Shown piece by piece: positions 25,856-34,190 of a DNA stretch of 48,608 nucleotides. Made by a program: the position numbers and the translations under genes. The DNA is from Cryomorphaceae bacterium. Lineage in GTDB: Bacteria; Bacteroidota; Bacteroidia; Flavobacteriales; Schleiferiaceae. The stretch's first letter is position 1, and the number at the start of each line of letters is the position of its first letter. Under the pieces are notes generated by a model. The model did no database searches. It saw only the letters and a list, made by a program, of their open reading frames with translations, and was not told the origin of the DNA. The stretch spans positions 1 to 48,608 of the forward strand of contig JAJTFK010000019.1 of assembly GCA_021298655.1 (NCBI GenBank), written 5' to 3'.

Positions 25856-27274
25856 ATGCGCAAGCACTTCGCCATCCTGGTTTCGGTTTTCTTTTTCTGG
25901 GGATTTGTTGCGGCCAGCAACGACATTTTGATTCCGGTCTTCCAAAGCAAGCTGCAGTTGGCGCAGTGGCAGAGCCAGATGATTTCGTTCATCTTTTATG
26001 TGGCCTACACGGTGGGAGCCTTGGGGTACCTGCTGCTGACGCGCCTCTGGGGCAAGGATCTGGTGGCGACGGTGGGCTACGGAAAATCCTTGGGCATCGG
26101 CCTTTGGGTGAGCGCCTTGGGCACGCTCCTGTTCATTCCGGCGGCCAACCAGGCTTCGTTTCCGCTCCTGTTGGCGGGGCTCCTGGTGGTCGGACTCGGA
26201 TTTAGCCTGCAGCAAACCGTGGCCAACCCCTTGGCCATTGCGCTGGGAACCCCCGAGACCGGTTCGCAGCGCCTGAGCATGGCGGGCGGCGTGAACAACC
26301 TCGGAACCACGCTCGGTCCGCTTGTGGTGAGCATCGCCATTTTTGGAATTGGGGCCACGGCCGAGACCACCCTCGACATCCAGGCCGTGAAGCTGCCCTA
26401 CCTCGCGCTGGGGGCGCTCTTCACCCTGTTTGGCTTCATCTTTTGGAAGTCCGATTTTGGCGGACCCGCCACGGCATCGGCCGACTCGGAGGCCCTCGTG
26501 GAAGCGCCCGCAGGCACCCTGGGCATGACCCAAGTCTGGATGGGCATGGTCGCCATTTTTGTGTACGTTGGCGTCGAGGTTTCTACGGCCAGCAACCTTC
26601 CCGCCTACCTGGAGAAGTTTCAGGGAGTGGCCCTGCACGAAATCGCGCCCTACGTGTCGCTGTACTGGGCCTCGCTCATGATTGGCCGCTGGACGGCCGC
26701 CTCGGGCGCCATGGGCCTGCGCGGACCGGCGCGCGAAGCCATGCGCTGGGTAATGCCCCTAGCTGCCTTCGCCGTGTTTGCCGCAGTGAATTCGGCTGCA
26801 GGCCACGACGCGCTGGCCTTTTTGCCCTATTTGGCCGCTATTGCCCTTTTGACCCTGCTCGATTGGAGCACCAAGGGCAACCCGGCGCGCCAGCTGCTGT
26901 ACTACTCCGTCGCCGGAGCGGCCGCACTGATCTTGGGCATGAATGCCGAGGGCCCGCTGGCCATCTACGCCTTCCTCAGCGTCGGACTTTTTGCGTCCAC
27001 CCTGTGGCCCTGCATTTTCACCCTGGCCATCACCGGCCTCGGCGGACGCACGCCCCAAGCCTCGAATGCCCTCATCATGATGATTATGGGCGGCGGCGTG
27101 GTGAGCCTGCTCCAAGGGTACTTGGCGGACGACGCCCTACTCGGACTTCGCCAGTCGTTTTGGGTTGGGGTGGTCTGCTTTGCGTACCTGGCTTTTTACG
27201 CCGTCACCGTTTCGCGCGTGCTAAAGGCCCGCGGAGTGGATTTGGACGCTCTGGCCTCGGAAGGCGGACATTGA
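25856..27274 (+). CDS. FucP/FHS-type sugar:proton symporter (MFS)
   Basis: A 472-residue membrane protein with 12 predicted segments. The N-terminus 'FFFWGFVAASNDILIPVFQ' is the signature of the FHS group (fucose, glucose/galactose symporters), as is 'LGFSLQQTVANPLAIALGTP' followed by 'LSMAGGVNNLGTTLGPL'. The last third contains 'MNAEGPLAIYAFLSVGLFASTLWPCIFTLAI', here quoted in two overlapping halves: 'MNAEGPLAIYAFLSVGLF' and 'FASTLWPCIFTLAI', another group motif. It probably imports glucose or another hexose. Although on the opposite strand, it faces the maltodextrin operon and may take up glucose released outside the cell. Transcribed separately from kbl across a heptamer repeat. Confidence 0.88.
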   Translation: MRKHFAILVSVFFFWGFVAASNDILIPVFQSKLQLAQWQSQMISFIFYVAYTVGALGYLLLTRLWGKDLVATVGYGKSLGIGLWVSALGTLLFIPAANQASFPLLLAGLLVVGLGFSLQQTVANPLAIALGTPETGSQRLSMAGGVNNLGTTLGPLVVSIAIFGIGATAETTLDIQAVKLPYLALGALFTLFGFIFWKSDFGGPATASADSEALVEAPAGTLGMTQVWMGMVAIFVYVGVEVSTASNLPAYLEKFQGVALHEIAPYVSLYWASLMIGRWTAASGAMGLRGPAREAMRWVMPLAAFAVFAAVNSAAGHDALAFLPYLAAIALLTLLDWSTKGNPARQLLYYSVAGAAALILGMNAEGPLAIYAFLSVGLFASTLWPCIFTLAITGLGGRTPQASNALIMMIMGGGVVSLLQGYLADDALLGLRQSFWVGVVCFAYLAFYAVTVSRVLKARGVDLDALASEGGH

Positions 27275-27363
27275 GGCTGGCGCGCGCGAAAGACGGCCGC
27301 GCGGTCCCGTGGACGGTTTCGTTCGATTTAGCGCTTAAATTGGCTAAAAATGCCCGCAAATGC

Positions 27364-27374
27364 GGGGGGGGGGG
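27364..27374. repeat. Run of 11 G
   Basis: An uninterrupted G11 tract in the spacer between the convergent FucP-type and GH13 genes, just after a short CCCGC/GCGGG hairpin. Tracts this long are prone to slippage and to sequencing error. Confidence 0.9.
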
Positions 27375-27385
27375 TGCTCGATGCA

Positions 27386-28888
27386 CTAAATTAGCCTTGG
27401 TTTGGTGTAAGGTAGTTTTCGAAGGGCCTTACGCATTGGTTGGCGCGCCGCCCCGCAAGGGCGGCGCGCTTCTTTTGGCCCCAGGTCCAAAAGAAAATTC
27501 CCGCCGGGCGCAGCGCGCGCGGCGGGAATCCAACCCATCCGGATAAAACCGGATTCACCTAAATCACTTCGCTCGGCGCGCAGCGTCACGGCTTCGCCGG
27601 TGAAGTGGTTCACAAACTCGCCGGCGGGGGCGCCCGAGTACGTCACTTCGGCCTTGGCGGCGTCAAAATTGGTGAACACGACTACGCTGTTCTCCCCCTT
27701 GCTGCGGGCAAACGCATACACGCGGGGATTTCCGGTGGCGATGCGCTTCTGGGCTCCGCCAAAATCGCCGCTGTTCAACGCGGGGTTTTCGTGCTTCAAC
27801 GCGCTAACCTTGGCGTAAAAGTCCGCCTGCGACGGACGGCTCCAGTCGATCGTGTCGCGCTCAAAAAAGCGCAGCGATTTGTTCAGGCCGACCTCTTGGC
27901 CGCTGTAGATCAGGGGCATACCCTGTTCCATCGTGGCGCAAATCACGTAGGCCGCCTGGGCGTTGGCGCCAATCCGCTTTTCCACGGTTCCGTTCCACGA
28001 ATTCTCGTCGTGGTTGTCGATGAAGTACATGCGGTATCCGTCCTGGGGAAAATCCTTCTCTTGGCGGGCCAAGTAGGCGTCGATGCTGGCCACGTCCTCG
28101 CTTTGGCAGACTTTATTGAGCAGGTGGTGGAACTCCCAGCCGTAGGTCATGTCGCACTGCGACTCGTGGGCCCAGTAGAATTCGGTTTCCCCGAGCAAAA
28201 AGATCTCGGGATTCTCCGCGCGCAGCATGGCGTTGGTCTCCTGCCAGAACTCGAGGGGTTGTCCGCCCATCATGTCGTAGCGGAAGCCGTCGATCTTCAT
28301 GTTTTTGATCCACCACATCAACTCGCCCTGCATGGCCTTCCAGAGGTCCTTGTTGGCGTAGTCGAGCTCGGCCACGTCGGTCCAGTCGGTGGGCTGGTTG
28401 TGGTCGTTGCGGCCGTTGCTGATTTCGCCCGTGGCGGAATCGCGGTAGTAAAACTCGGGGTGCTCGGTCATCCAGTGGTGGTCCCAGGCGGTGTGGTTCG
28501 GAACCCAATCCAAAATCACCTTCATTCCGAGCTTGTGGGCCTCGTCCACGACGCGGGCAAAGTCCGCGCTGTCGCCGAATTCGGGGTTAATGGCGGTGTA
28601 GTCCGAGATGCTGTAGTACGAACCCAAGATGCCCTTGCGCTTTTCGACGCCAATGGGGCTCATGGGCATGAACCACAGGATGTCGACGCCCAAGTTTTTG
28701 ATGCGGGGCAACTCCTTTTCGAAGGCATCCAGGGTGCCTTCGGGGGTGAATTGGCGCACGTTGACCTCGTAGATCACGGCGTTTTTGGACCAGTCCGGGT
28801 GAAAGGCGTGGGCCGTTTCTTCGGCGGCCTTGGGGGCGCAGGCGGCAGCGAGGGCGCCGACTACGGCAAAAGCGAGGAGCTTCTTCAT
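27386..28888 (-). CDS. GH13 alpha-amylase-family lipoprotein; C-terminus probably frameshifted
   Basis: As read, a 500-residue protein with a lipobox (VGALAAAC, Cys17), so it is anchored in a membrane outside the cytoplasm. The GH13 barrel shows 'VIYEVNVRQFTPEGT', 'VILDWVPNHTAWDH', nucleophile Asp in 'DGFRYDMMGG', acid Glu in 'FLLGETEFYW' and the third Asp in 'FIDNHDENSWNG'. It should hydrolyse alpha-1,4 glucans. After 'TGEAVTLRAE' the sequence turns Arg/Pro/Ala-rich and runs through two strong hairpins. A neighbouring frame has a TAG at 27559-27561 just before a minus-strand terminator, so the real protein probably ends there, at about 443 residues. Starts 3 bases after the preceding GH13 gene. 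Confidence 0.85.
   Translation of the reverse strand: MKKLLAFAVVGALAAACAPKAAEETAHAFHPDWSKNAVIYEVNVRQFTPEGTLDAFEKELPRIKNLGVDILWFMPMSPIGVEKRKGILGSYYSISDYTAINPEFGDSADFARVVDEAHKLGMKVILDWVPNHTAWDHHWMTEHPEFYYRDSATGEISNGRNDHNQPTDWTDVAELDYANKDLWKAMQGELMWWIKNMKIDGFRYDMMGGQPLEFWQETNAMLRAENPEIFLLGETEFYWAHESQCDMTYGWEFHHLLNKVCQSEDVASIDAYLARQEKDFPQDGYRMYFIDNHDENSWNGTVEKRIGANAQAAYVICATMEQGMPLIYSGQEVGLNKSLRFFERDTIDWSRPSQADFYAKVSALKHENPALNSGDFGGAQKRIATGNPRVYAFARSKGENSVVVFTNFDAAKAEVTYSGAPAGEFVNHFTGEAVTLRAERSDLGESGFIRMGWIPAARAAPGGNFLLDLGPKEARRPCGAARQPMRKALRKLPYTKPRLI
27443..27476 (+). terminator. Hairpin with T-rich tail, plus strand (FucP side)
   Basis: A perfect 11-base-pair stem (27443-27453 with 27459-27469) followed on the plus strand by TTCTTTT. 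It probably ends the FucP-type transcript 170 bases downstream of its stop. It lies inside the distal part of the GH13 reading frame. Confidence 0.6.
27490..27528 (-). terminator. Intrinsic terminator of the maltodextrin operon, minus strand
   Basis: A 9-base-pair stem (27520-27528 with 27498-27506) followed on the minus strand by TTTTCTTTT. It lies about 30 bases beyond the alternative-frame TAG at 27559 but inside the GH13 frame as read, which argues that the frame is shifted. Confidence 0.7.
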
Positions 28889-28891
28889 GGA

Positions 28892-30292
28892 TTACTTATT
28901 GGATTTGAGGTAAACAAAGCTTTGGGCGGGCACTTCAGCCTTGAGCGTGCTCAGCGTGGCTTGGCCGGCTACGACCCGCGTGTCGGGACCCATGTCGTTG
29001 ATGCGAACGCCGACCGGGGTGGTGCCGCGGTTGAACACGACGCGCACGGTTTCACCCGGGTAGGTTCGGGTGATGATGAGCACGTTGTCGCCAAGGGTGC
29101 GCACGCTGGTCTGGCCAAAGGTCAGCGCAAGGCTGGCGCGGCGCTCGCGAAAGATCTTGGCCGTCTGTTCGCGCAGGGCCCGCTGGGCCGGCGAGTAGGG
29201 CGAGGCCTTTCCGGGTGCCTCAAAGGCCATGTCCCGGCGGTTGTCGGGGTCGTTGGCGCCCTCCAGGCCGATTTCGTCGCCGTAGTAGCAGACCGGGATG
29301 CCCGGAATCGCGCAATTGAACGCGTGAAGCATCGCCAAGCGATTCAGGCCAGTTTCGGTGGCTTTGGGCGTCTGGCGGGTGTAGCCGGCGAGCTTCGTGT
29401 CTTCTTGGGGCGACACATGGCCCGAGGCGAGCGAAACGAAGCGCGGACGGTCCTGGTTGCCGCTGATGTTGCCCATCAGGTGGTTGGGGCCGTAGGTCGC
29501 CAAGCTGGCCTCCAAGGTGGCTTGCAGCGCGGGAGCGCTTCCGCCCAAGTTGCCAAAAAAGGCGACGGCCGCGTCGTAGAGGTTGAAGTCGAACTGCGCG
29601 TCGAGCAGCCCGCTGCCCACGTAGCTGTTGATCAGCTCGGGGGATCCGTAGGTTTCGCCAATTTGGTACAGGCGACGGCCCTCGGTGTGGGCGACCTGCT
29701 CCTTGAGCTTGCGCGTCAGGGTGCGCCAGTAGAGCAAGTCCACGTGCTTCGACGCGTCGTGGCGGAAGCCGTCAAACCCGTAGTCCTGAATCCAGGGCAG
29801 CGCGGAGTCCGTCATGGCCATCACCACGCTCGGATTTTGGGAATTCAGGGTGGGAAGGTGCGTGTCGAACCAGGTCGTCAGGCGGTGTTCGTCCCAGCGC
29901 TCGGTGTTCAGCGACGAGTCGGGCAGGTAGAGCGAGGTGGTCCAGTCGGGGTGGGCCTTCAGCACCGGGTGCTCCAGGTGCACGTGGTGCCCTACGAAGT
30001 CGATCAGGGTGTTGAGTCCGCGCTCGTGGGCCACTTGGTTGAAGCGGCGAATCTCGTCTTCGGTACCCATGCGCGCGTCGGAATGCGACGTGCTCGTGGG
30101 CCAGTAGCCGTGGTAGCCCGAGAAGCGCGTGAACACGCCGCCCTTGTTCCAGAGGCCCCAGGCGCCCTGTGGGTTGCGGTGCAGCGGAGACAGCCAAATG
30201 GTGTTGAAGCCGAGGTCTTCGAAGTAGTCCTGCTCCATGCGCTTTTGGACGCCCTCCACGTCCCCCCCGTGGTAGTCGTTGGCAGGCAGCAC
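28892..30292 (-). CDS. GH13 alpha-amylase-family protein, catalytic part of a frameshifted gene
   Basis: This frame carries the catalytic barrel: 'NDYHGGDVEGVQKRME', 'LGFNTIWLSPLHRNPQGAWG', 'TLIDFVGHHVHLEHP', nucleophile Asp in 'GFDGFRHDASKHV', acid Glu in 'RLYQIGETYGS', and the third Asp in 'GNISGNQDRPRF'. It ends with a beta-sandwich and 'AQSFVYLKSNK'. The apparent start at 30292 is not a true start: the residues before it (KRPDV) continue the homology, and the N-terminal half is in the frame of 30004-31257. See the spanning entry. The stop lies 3 bases before the second GH13 gene. Confidence 0.75.
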   Translation of the reverse strand: MLPANDYHGGDVEGVQKRMEQDYFEDLGFNTIWLSPLHRNPQGAWGLWNKGGVFTRFSGYHGYWPTSTSHSDARMGTEDEIRRFNQVAHERGLNTLIDFVGHHVHLEHPVLKAHPDWTTSLYLPDSSLNTERWDEHRLTTWFDTHLPTLNSQNPSVVMAMTDSALPWIQDYGFDGFRHDASKHVDLLYWRTLTRKLKEQVAHTEGRRLYQIGETYGSPELINSYVGSGLLDAQFDFNLYDAAVAFFGNLGGSAPALQATLEASLATYGPNHLMGNISGNQDRPRFVSLASGHVSPQEDTKLAGYTRQTPKATETGLNRLAMLHAFNCAIPGIPVCYYGDEIGLEGANDPDNRRDMAFEAPGKASPYSPAQRALREQTAKIFRERRASLALTFGQTSVRTLGDNVLIITRTYPGETVRVVFNRGTTPVGVRINDMGPDTRVVAGQATLSTLKAEVPAQSFVYLKSNK

Positions 30293-31257
30293 GTCGGGGC
30301 GCTTAAGGGCCGGTCGTTGAGCGGGTTGCCGTTGCTGAAGCGGTCCACCAGCGCGAAGTACATGGTGGCGGACTCCCAGTCGTCGCGGCGCAGTTGCGCG
30401 GTGGAGCTCAGTACCGCCCCCTCGTGGAGCGGCACCATGGCCTCACCGCCAAAGCGCGCGGCGTTGTAGGTGTAGAGGTGAAGCTGGCTGCGTTCGGCTT
30501 CGCTCGCCTCGCTCGGAATGGCTACGCGGAGGCTGCCGTCTTCGGCCTTCCGAACGCCCACTTGGTAGGTGTTCCAGAACGCCACGAGCTCTTGGCCCTT
30601 GGGGAGCGCGGCCACGGCAAGTTCGCCCTCGCGTTCGCCCAGTATTCGGATCGGCTCGCAGGGTTTACCCGCTTCTTCGACCACCAGCACGTCGTTGGCT
30701 CCCCCAAGTCCGTTCGGCACTTTGGTGGGGTTGTTGGGGTCGTTGACTTCGATTCCGCCCACCGTGAACTTGTACTCGTAGCGTCCGGGTTTGAGGTTGA
30801 GCTTCAATCGGGCCACGTCGGCGGTGTCGCGCACCATGGGGTGGCTGCTGCGGTTCCAGGCGTTGAAGGTTCCGATGAGGTAGGCGGTGGCGGCACTGTC
30901 TCCGGGGTTGAGTGGAAGCGCAAAGGCTACTTCGCGCACCGGAGCTTGGCGCAGCAGCAGGTGGTAGGTTCCGCCCGCCGCCTCGATGCGCGCGACGCCC
31001 ACGGGCTGCTTCATGCGCCCTTCGACGCGCCATATGGCGGAATCTGCTTGCCATTTGACTTCGAGGCCCTCGGGAAAATTCCACTCGTCGAGTTCGCTCA
31101 GCAGGTAGTCCGTCGCGTAAATTTTGGTTACGCCGTCGGTGGCCAGGTCCACGGGCCGCCAGCCGAGGCCGGCGTATTCGCTACCCATGTCAACCGAGCC
31201 GGGTCCGCCGCAGGAAGCGAGGACGGCAGCGAGCGAAAGGAGGACGAGCTTCTTCAT
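30004..31257 (-). CDS. N-terminal part of the frameshifted GH13 gene (lipoprotein, CBM48-like)
   Basis: Residues 1-318 (31257 to about 30303) are the real N-terminus. They comprise a lipoprotein signal (LAAVLASC, Cys16), an all-beta lead region, a CBM48/AMPK-type glycan-binding domain ('AYLIGTFNAWNRSS', 'LKPGRYEYKFTVGG', 'NGLGGANDVLVVE') and the first barrel strand with 'MYFALVDRFSNGNPLNDRPL'. Beyond that the frame turns into Thr/Arg/Ser-rich nonsense down to 30004. The homology resumes in the frame of 28892-30292. The start abuts the stop of the maltose phosphorylase gene (31258), so it belongs to the operon. Confidence 0.7.
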   Translation of the reverse strand: MKKLVLLSLAAVLASCGGPGSVDMGSEYAGLGWRPVDLATDGVTKIYATDYLLSELDEWNFPEGLEVKWQADSAIWRVEGRMKQPVGVARIEAAGGTYHLLLRQAPVREVAFALPLNPGDSAATAYLIGTFNAWNRSSHPMVRDTADVARLKLNLKPGRYEYKFTVGGIEVNDPNNPTKVPNGLGGANDVLVVEEAGKPCEPIRILGEREGELAVAALPKGQELVAFWNTYQVGVRKAEDGSLRVAIPSEASEAERSQLHLYTYNAARFGGEAMVPLHEGAVLSSTAQLRRDDWESATMYFALVDRFSNGNPLNDRPLSAPTCCLPTTTTGGTWRASKSAWSRTTSKTSASTPFGCLRCTATHRAPGASGTRAACSRASRATTATGPRARRIPTRAWVPKTRFAASTKWPTSADSTP

Positions 31258-33534
31258 TTAGAGGGCATAGGTTTGTTCCGTTCCGGCGGCCAAGGTGCTT
31301 CGGGTGGATCCCACGCTAAACTCGGCAGCGGCTCCCTCTAAGTTACGCACGGTCAGTTGGTTCCGCTCCACGCGCACCGACAGCAGGGCCCCGCGCCAGC
31401 GCAGGTGGAAGGTGATTCCGCCCCATTGTTCGGGCAGGAAGGGCTTAAAGTGCAGTTCGTCGCCGACCAGGCGCATGCCGCCGAATCCGTAGACGACGGC
31501 CATCCAGGCTCCGCCCATGGCGGTCACGTGCAGGCCCTGGTACACCTCTTTGTTGTAGTCGTCGAGGTCCAGGCGCGCGGTGCGGTGGTAGAGCTCGTAG
31601 GCCTTGGCGGCGTAGCCGAGTCGGCAGGCCAGCACGGTGTGGACGCTGGGCGACAGCGAGCTTTCGTGCACGGTGAGCGGCTCGTAGAAGTCAAAGTGCT
31701 TCTGCAGGGTTTCGACCGGAGTGCGGTCTTCGAAGAAGAACATGCCCTGAAGCGTATCGGCCTGCTTGATGTAGGGCGAGCGCAGGATGCGGTCCCAGCT
31801 CCACTTTTGGTTGATCGGGCGCTCGGCGGGGTCCAGCTGGGACACCGGCACGAGTTCTTTGTCGAGGAATCCGTCCTGCTGCAGGAAGACTTCGTGCTTT
31901 TCGCTGTACGGGTAGTACATGTTGCTGCGAATCGCCTCCCACTGCTCGAGTTCGTCTTGGTCGAGGTCCATTTTGGCCGCAAGGGCTGCGTAGGCCTCGG
32001 GCTGGTTTTGGGCCAGGTATTCGGCGCATTCCGCGGCGTATTCCAGGCACCAGGCCGCCATGAAGTTGGTGTAGTAGTTGTTGTTGACGTTGTTTTCGTA
32101 CTCGTTCGGACCGGTTACGCCCAGGATTACGAACTGCTCCTTGTCGTCGCTCCAGTTGACGCGCTGGGCCCAGAATCGGGCAATGGCCACGAGCACTTCG
32201 AGTCCGCCCTCGGCCAGGTAGCCGTAGTCGCGGGTATGGCGCAGGTAGGTGTAGATTCCGTAGGAGATGGCGCCGTTGCGGTGGATTTCTTCGAAGGTGA
32301 TTTCCCACTCGTTGTGGCACTCTTCGCCGTTCATGGTCACCATGGGGTAGAGGGCGGCGCCGTCGGTGAATCCGAGTTTGGCGGCGTTTTCGATGGCTTT
32401 GTCGAGCTGCTTGTAGCGGTACACCAGCAGGTTGCGGCCGACTTCGGGGTCGGTCGATGCGAGGTAGAACGGCAGGCAGTAGGCCTCGGTGTCCCAGTAG
32501 GTTGAACCGCCGTACTTCTCGCCGGTAAAGCCTTTCGGGCCAATGTTTAGGCGCGGATCCACGCCCGTAAACGTTTGAAGCAGGTGGAAGATGTTAAAAC
32601 GGATTCCTTGCTGGGCGGAATCGTCGCCGGCGATCACGATGTCGGCGAGGTCCCACTTGGCGCGCCAAGCCTGGCGCTGTTCGGCGAGCAGGGCTTCGTA
32701 GCCGGCACCCATGGCTTCGGTAGCGCGGACTTGGGCCTGTGCTTCGACCTCGGCGGCCGGAGCGTTCATCGACGACACCACCCCCACGTACTTGTGCAGG
32801 GTGTAGGTGCGGCCGGCTTCAGCCTTCACCGTGAATTTTTGGCCGGCGTAGCCCTCGCGGCCTTCGGCCTGACCCTGTGCGCCCTCGAGCTGGCAGTTCA
32901 TGGCGGCGGCCACGAAAAAGTCCAGTTTTTTGGTGCGGGCCTTAACCCATTGGCCGGCGGCATGGCCTTCTTGGGCCCAAAAGGTTTCGTCCCAGTTGGC
33001 GTCGGAATTCACTACGTTGAAGTCCAGGTAGGGCGTCAGGACGACTTCGGCGGCGCGGTCCACCGATACCGCGTACTTCTGGGCCGAAACCTCGTCGCGC
33101 ACTACGCTCAGAAAACGCTGCGCCTCGACGGTGACGGTGGCGCCGTTCGCCAAGTTGGCGGTGAAGCGTCGGGTGAGCACCCCGTGCTCCATGTCGAGCT
33201 CGCGGTAAAAGTCCGAAACCTGGGCGGTGTAGAGGTCCACGGTTTCGCCGTTCACCTTCAGGTCGATGCCCACGTAGTTGACGGCGTTGAGGACCTTGGC
33301 GAAGTACTCGGGATAGCCGTTCTTCCACCAACCTACTTTGGTCTTATCGGGGTAGTAGACGCCGGCGATGTAGCTGCCGTTGAGGTGCTTTCCGCTGAAG
33401 GCCTCTTCGTGGTTGGCGCGGTGGCCCATGCGGCCGTTGCCGAGCGCAAAGAGGCTTTCGCTCATGATGTGGGCTTCGGGCGTCCACGATGTTTCGACGA
33501 CGCGCCAAGGATCGATCTGAATGGGGGGCTTCAT
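31258..33534 (-). CDS. Glycoside hydrolase family 65 maltose phosphorylase
   Basis: A 758-residue cytoplasmic protein of normal GH65 length. It begins 'DPWRVVETSWTPEAH' and 'SESLFALGNGRMGHRANHEE', the family's lead motif. The centre holds 'GSTYWDTEAYCLPFYL' and 'ITFEEIHRNGAISYGIYTYL', and the catalytic acid Glu is in 'GVTGPNEYENNVNNNY'. The C-terminus has 'HESSLSPSVHTVLACRLGY'. The enzyme splits maltose with phosphate into glucose and beta-glucose-1-phosphate. Trehalose or kojibiose phosphorylase are alternatives within GH65, but two GH13 enzymes and pgmB next door favour maltose. pgmB lies just upstream, with a heptamer repeat in the 20-base gap. Confidence 0.92.
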   Translation of the reverse strand: MKPPIQIDPWRVVETSWTPEAHIMSESLFALGNGRMGHRANHEEAFSGKHLNGSYIAGVYYPDKTKVGWWKNGYPEYFAKVLNAVNYVGIDLKVNGETVDLYTAQVSDFYRELDMEHGVLTRRFTANLANGATVTVEAQRFLSVVRDEVSAQKYAVSVDRAAEVVLTPYLDFNVVNSDANWDETFWAQEGHAAGQWVKARTKKLDFFVAAAMNCQLEGAQGQAEGREGYAGQKFTVKAEAGRTYTLHKYVGVVSSMNAPAAEVEAQAQVRATEAMGAGYEALLAEQRQAWRAKWDLADIVIAGDDSAQQGIRFNIFHLLQTFTGVDPRLNIGPKGFTGEKYGGSTYWDTEAYCLPFYLASTDPEVGRNLLVYRYKQLDKAIENAAKLGFTDGAALYPMVTMNGEECHNEWEITFEEIHRNGAISYGIYTYLRHTRDYGYLAEGGLEVLVAIARFWAQRVNWSDDKEQFVILGVTGPNEYENNVNNNYYTNFMAAWCLEYAAECAEYLAQNQPEAYAALAAKMDLDQDELEQWEAIRSNMYYPYSEKHEVFLQQDGFLDKELVPVSQLDPAERPINQKWSWDRILRSPYIKQADTLQGMFFFEDRTPVETLQKHFDFYEPLTVHESSLSPSVHTVLACRLGYAAKAYELYHRTARLDLDDYNKEVYQGLHVTAMGGAWMAVVYGFGGMRLVGDELHFKPFLPEQWGGITFHLRWRGALLSVRVERNQLTVRNLEGAAAEFSVGSTRSTLAAGTEQTYAL

Positions 33535-33560
33535 AGCTGGTTGCTAGTTACTGGTTACAA
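33535..33560. repeat. Heptamer tandem repeat, copy between pgmB and maltose phosphorylase
   Basis: GTTGCTA-GTTACTG-GTTACAA, three 7-base units on the plus strand. They fill the gap before the phosphorylase start and cover the last codons of pgmB. Confidence 0.65.
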
Positions 33561-34190
33561 TTGGGCGGCCTGCTCGGGCGTCAGCCGGTCAAGTCCGGCG
33601 ACCAGCAGGTCTGCCTCCAGGCCGGTGCCGATTCCGACGACCTTCATTCCGCCGCGGCGGGCGGCTTCTACGCCGGCTTCGGAATCTTCAAACACCACGC
33701 ACTCTTCGGGCGGTAAGCCCAGGCGGCGCGCGCCTTCAAGAAAAACTTCGGGGTCGGGCTTGGAGGCGGTCACCACGTTGCCGTCGACCAGGGCATCAAA
33801 CAGCGGCAGCCACCCGAGGCGTTCGAGAATGAGCGGCGCATTTTTGGACGCGGAGCCCAGCGCAACCTTGATTCCGGCGGCACGGCTGGCCACCAAAAAC
33901 GCGTGCGCGCCGGGCAGGTAGTCGTCGGCCGGCATGGCGCGAACCAGGTCGAGGTACCACTCGTTTTTGAGGTTCATCCAGTGCTGCTTCTCGGCGTCGC
34001 TGAGGGATTTTTGGCCCCATGCGAGGATTCGGTTCAGGGATTCCGCGCGCGAAACGCCCTTGAGTTGCTCGTTTTCGGCTTCGCCAAAGTGAATGCCGAG
34101 CTCGGCGGCCATGCGCTGCCAGGCTAAAAAGTGGTACTGGGCCGTATCGACCAGCACCCCGTCAAGATCAAATAGGAATCCGCGAATCAC
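33555..34190 (-). CDS. pgmB: Beta-phosphoglucomutase
   Basis: A 211-residue HAD-superfamily enzyme. The phosphorylated Asp is in 'FLFDLDGVLVDTAQYHFLAW', where 'Y/HH..AW' after the motif is specific to beta-PGM. 'LKGVSRAESLNRIL' (cap domain), 'KVALGSASKNAPLIL', 'VTASKPDPEVFLEGARRLG' and 'VVFEDSEAGVEAARRGGMK' complete the HAD motifs. It converts beta-glucose-1-phosphate, the product of maltose phosphorylase, to glucose-6-phosphate. Its start overlaps the kinase stop by 4 bases (ATGA), which indicates translational coupling. Confidence 0.95.
   Translation of the reverse strand: MIRGFLFDLDGVLVDTAQYHFLAWQRMAAELGIHFGEAENEQLKGVSRAESLNRILAWGQKSLSDAEKQHWMNLKNEWYLDLVRAMPADDYLPGAHAFLVASRAAGIKVALGSASKNAPLILERLGWLPLFDALVDGNVVTASKPDPEVFLEGARRLGLPPEECVVFEDSEAGVEAARRGGMKVVGIGTGLEADLLVAGLDRLTPEQAAQL

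Larger units (their letters stand above)
28892..31257 (-). pseudogene. Whole GH13 gene spanning a single-base frameshift
   Basis: Joining the two frames at about 30299-30305 restores one continuous protein of about 788 residues: lipoprotein signal, CBM48-like domain, GH13 barrel and C-terminal sandwich. The junction reads NGNPLNDRPL then KRPDVLPANDYHGGD, the normal connection in neopullulanase/cyclomaltodextrinase-like enzymes. One extra A in the TTAAG at the joint would repair it. The local codons CCC-TTA do not form a classic slippery heptamer, so programmed frameshifting is unlikely. It is either a recent mutation or a sequencing/assembly error. If intact, the enzyme would trim maltodextrins outside the cytoplasm. 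Confidence 0.75.

Noticed and set aside
30295-30310. Programmed frameshift in the GH13 gene
   Set aside because: The codons CGG-CCC-TTA-AGC do not form an X-XXY-YYZ slippery site and no downstream pseudoknot is obvious. Mutation or sequence error is simpler.
27605-30469. A 954-codon open frame on the plus strand
   Set aside because: It lies antisense to the two GH13 genes and has no domain or signal features. High GC at third positions removes stops on the opposite strand; the catalytic motifs are all on the minus strand.
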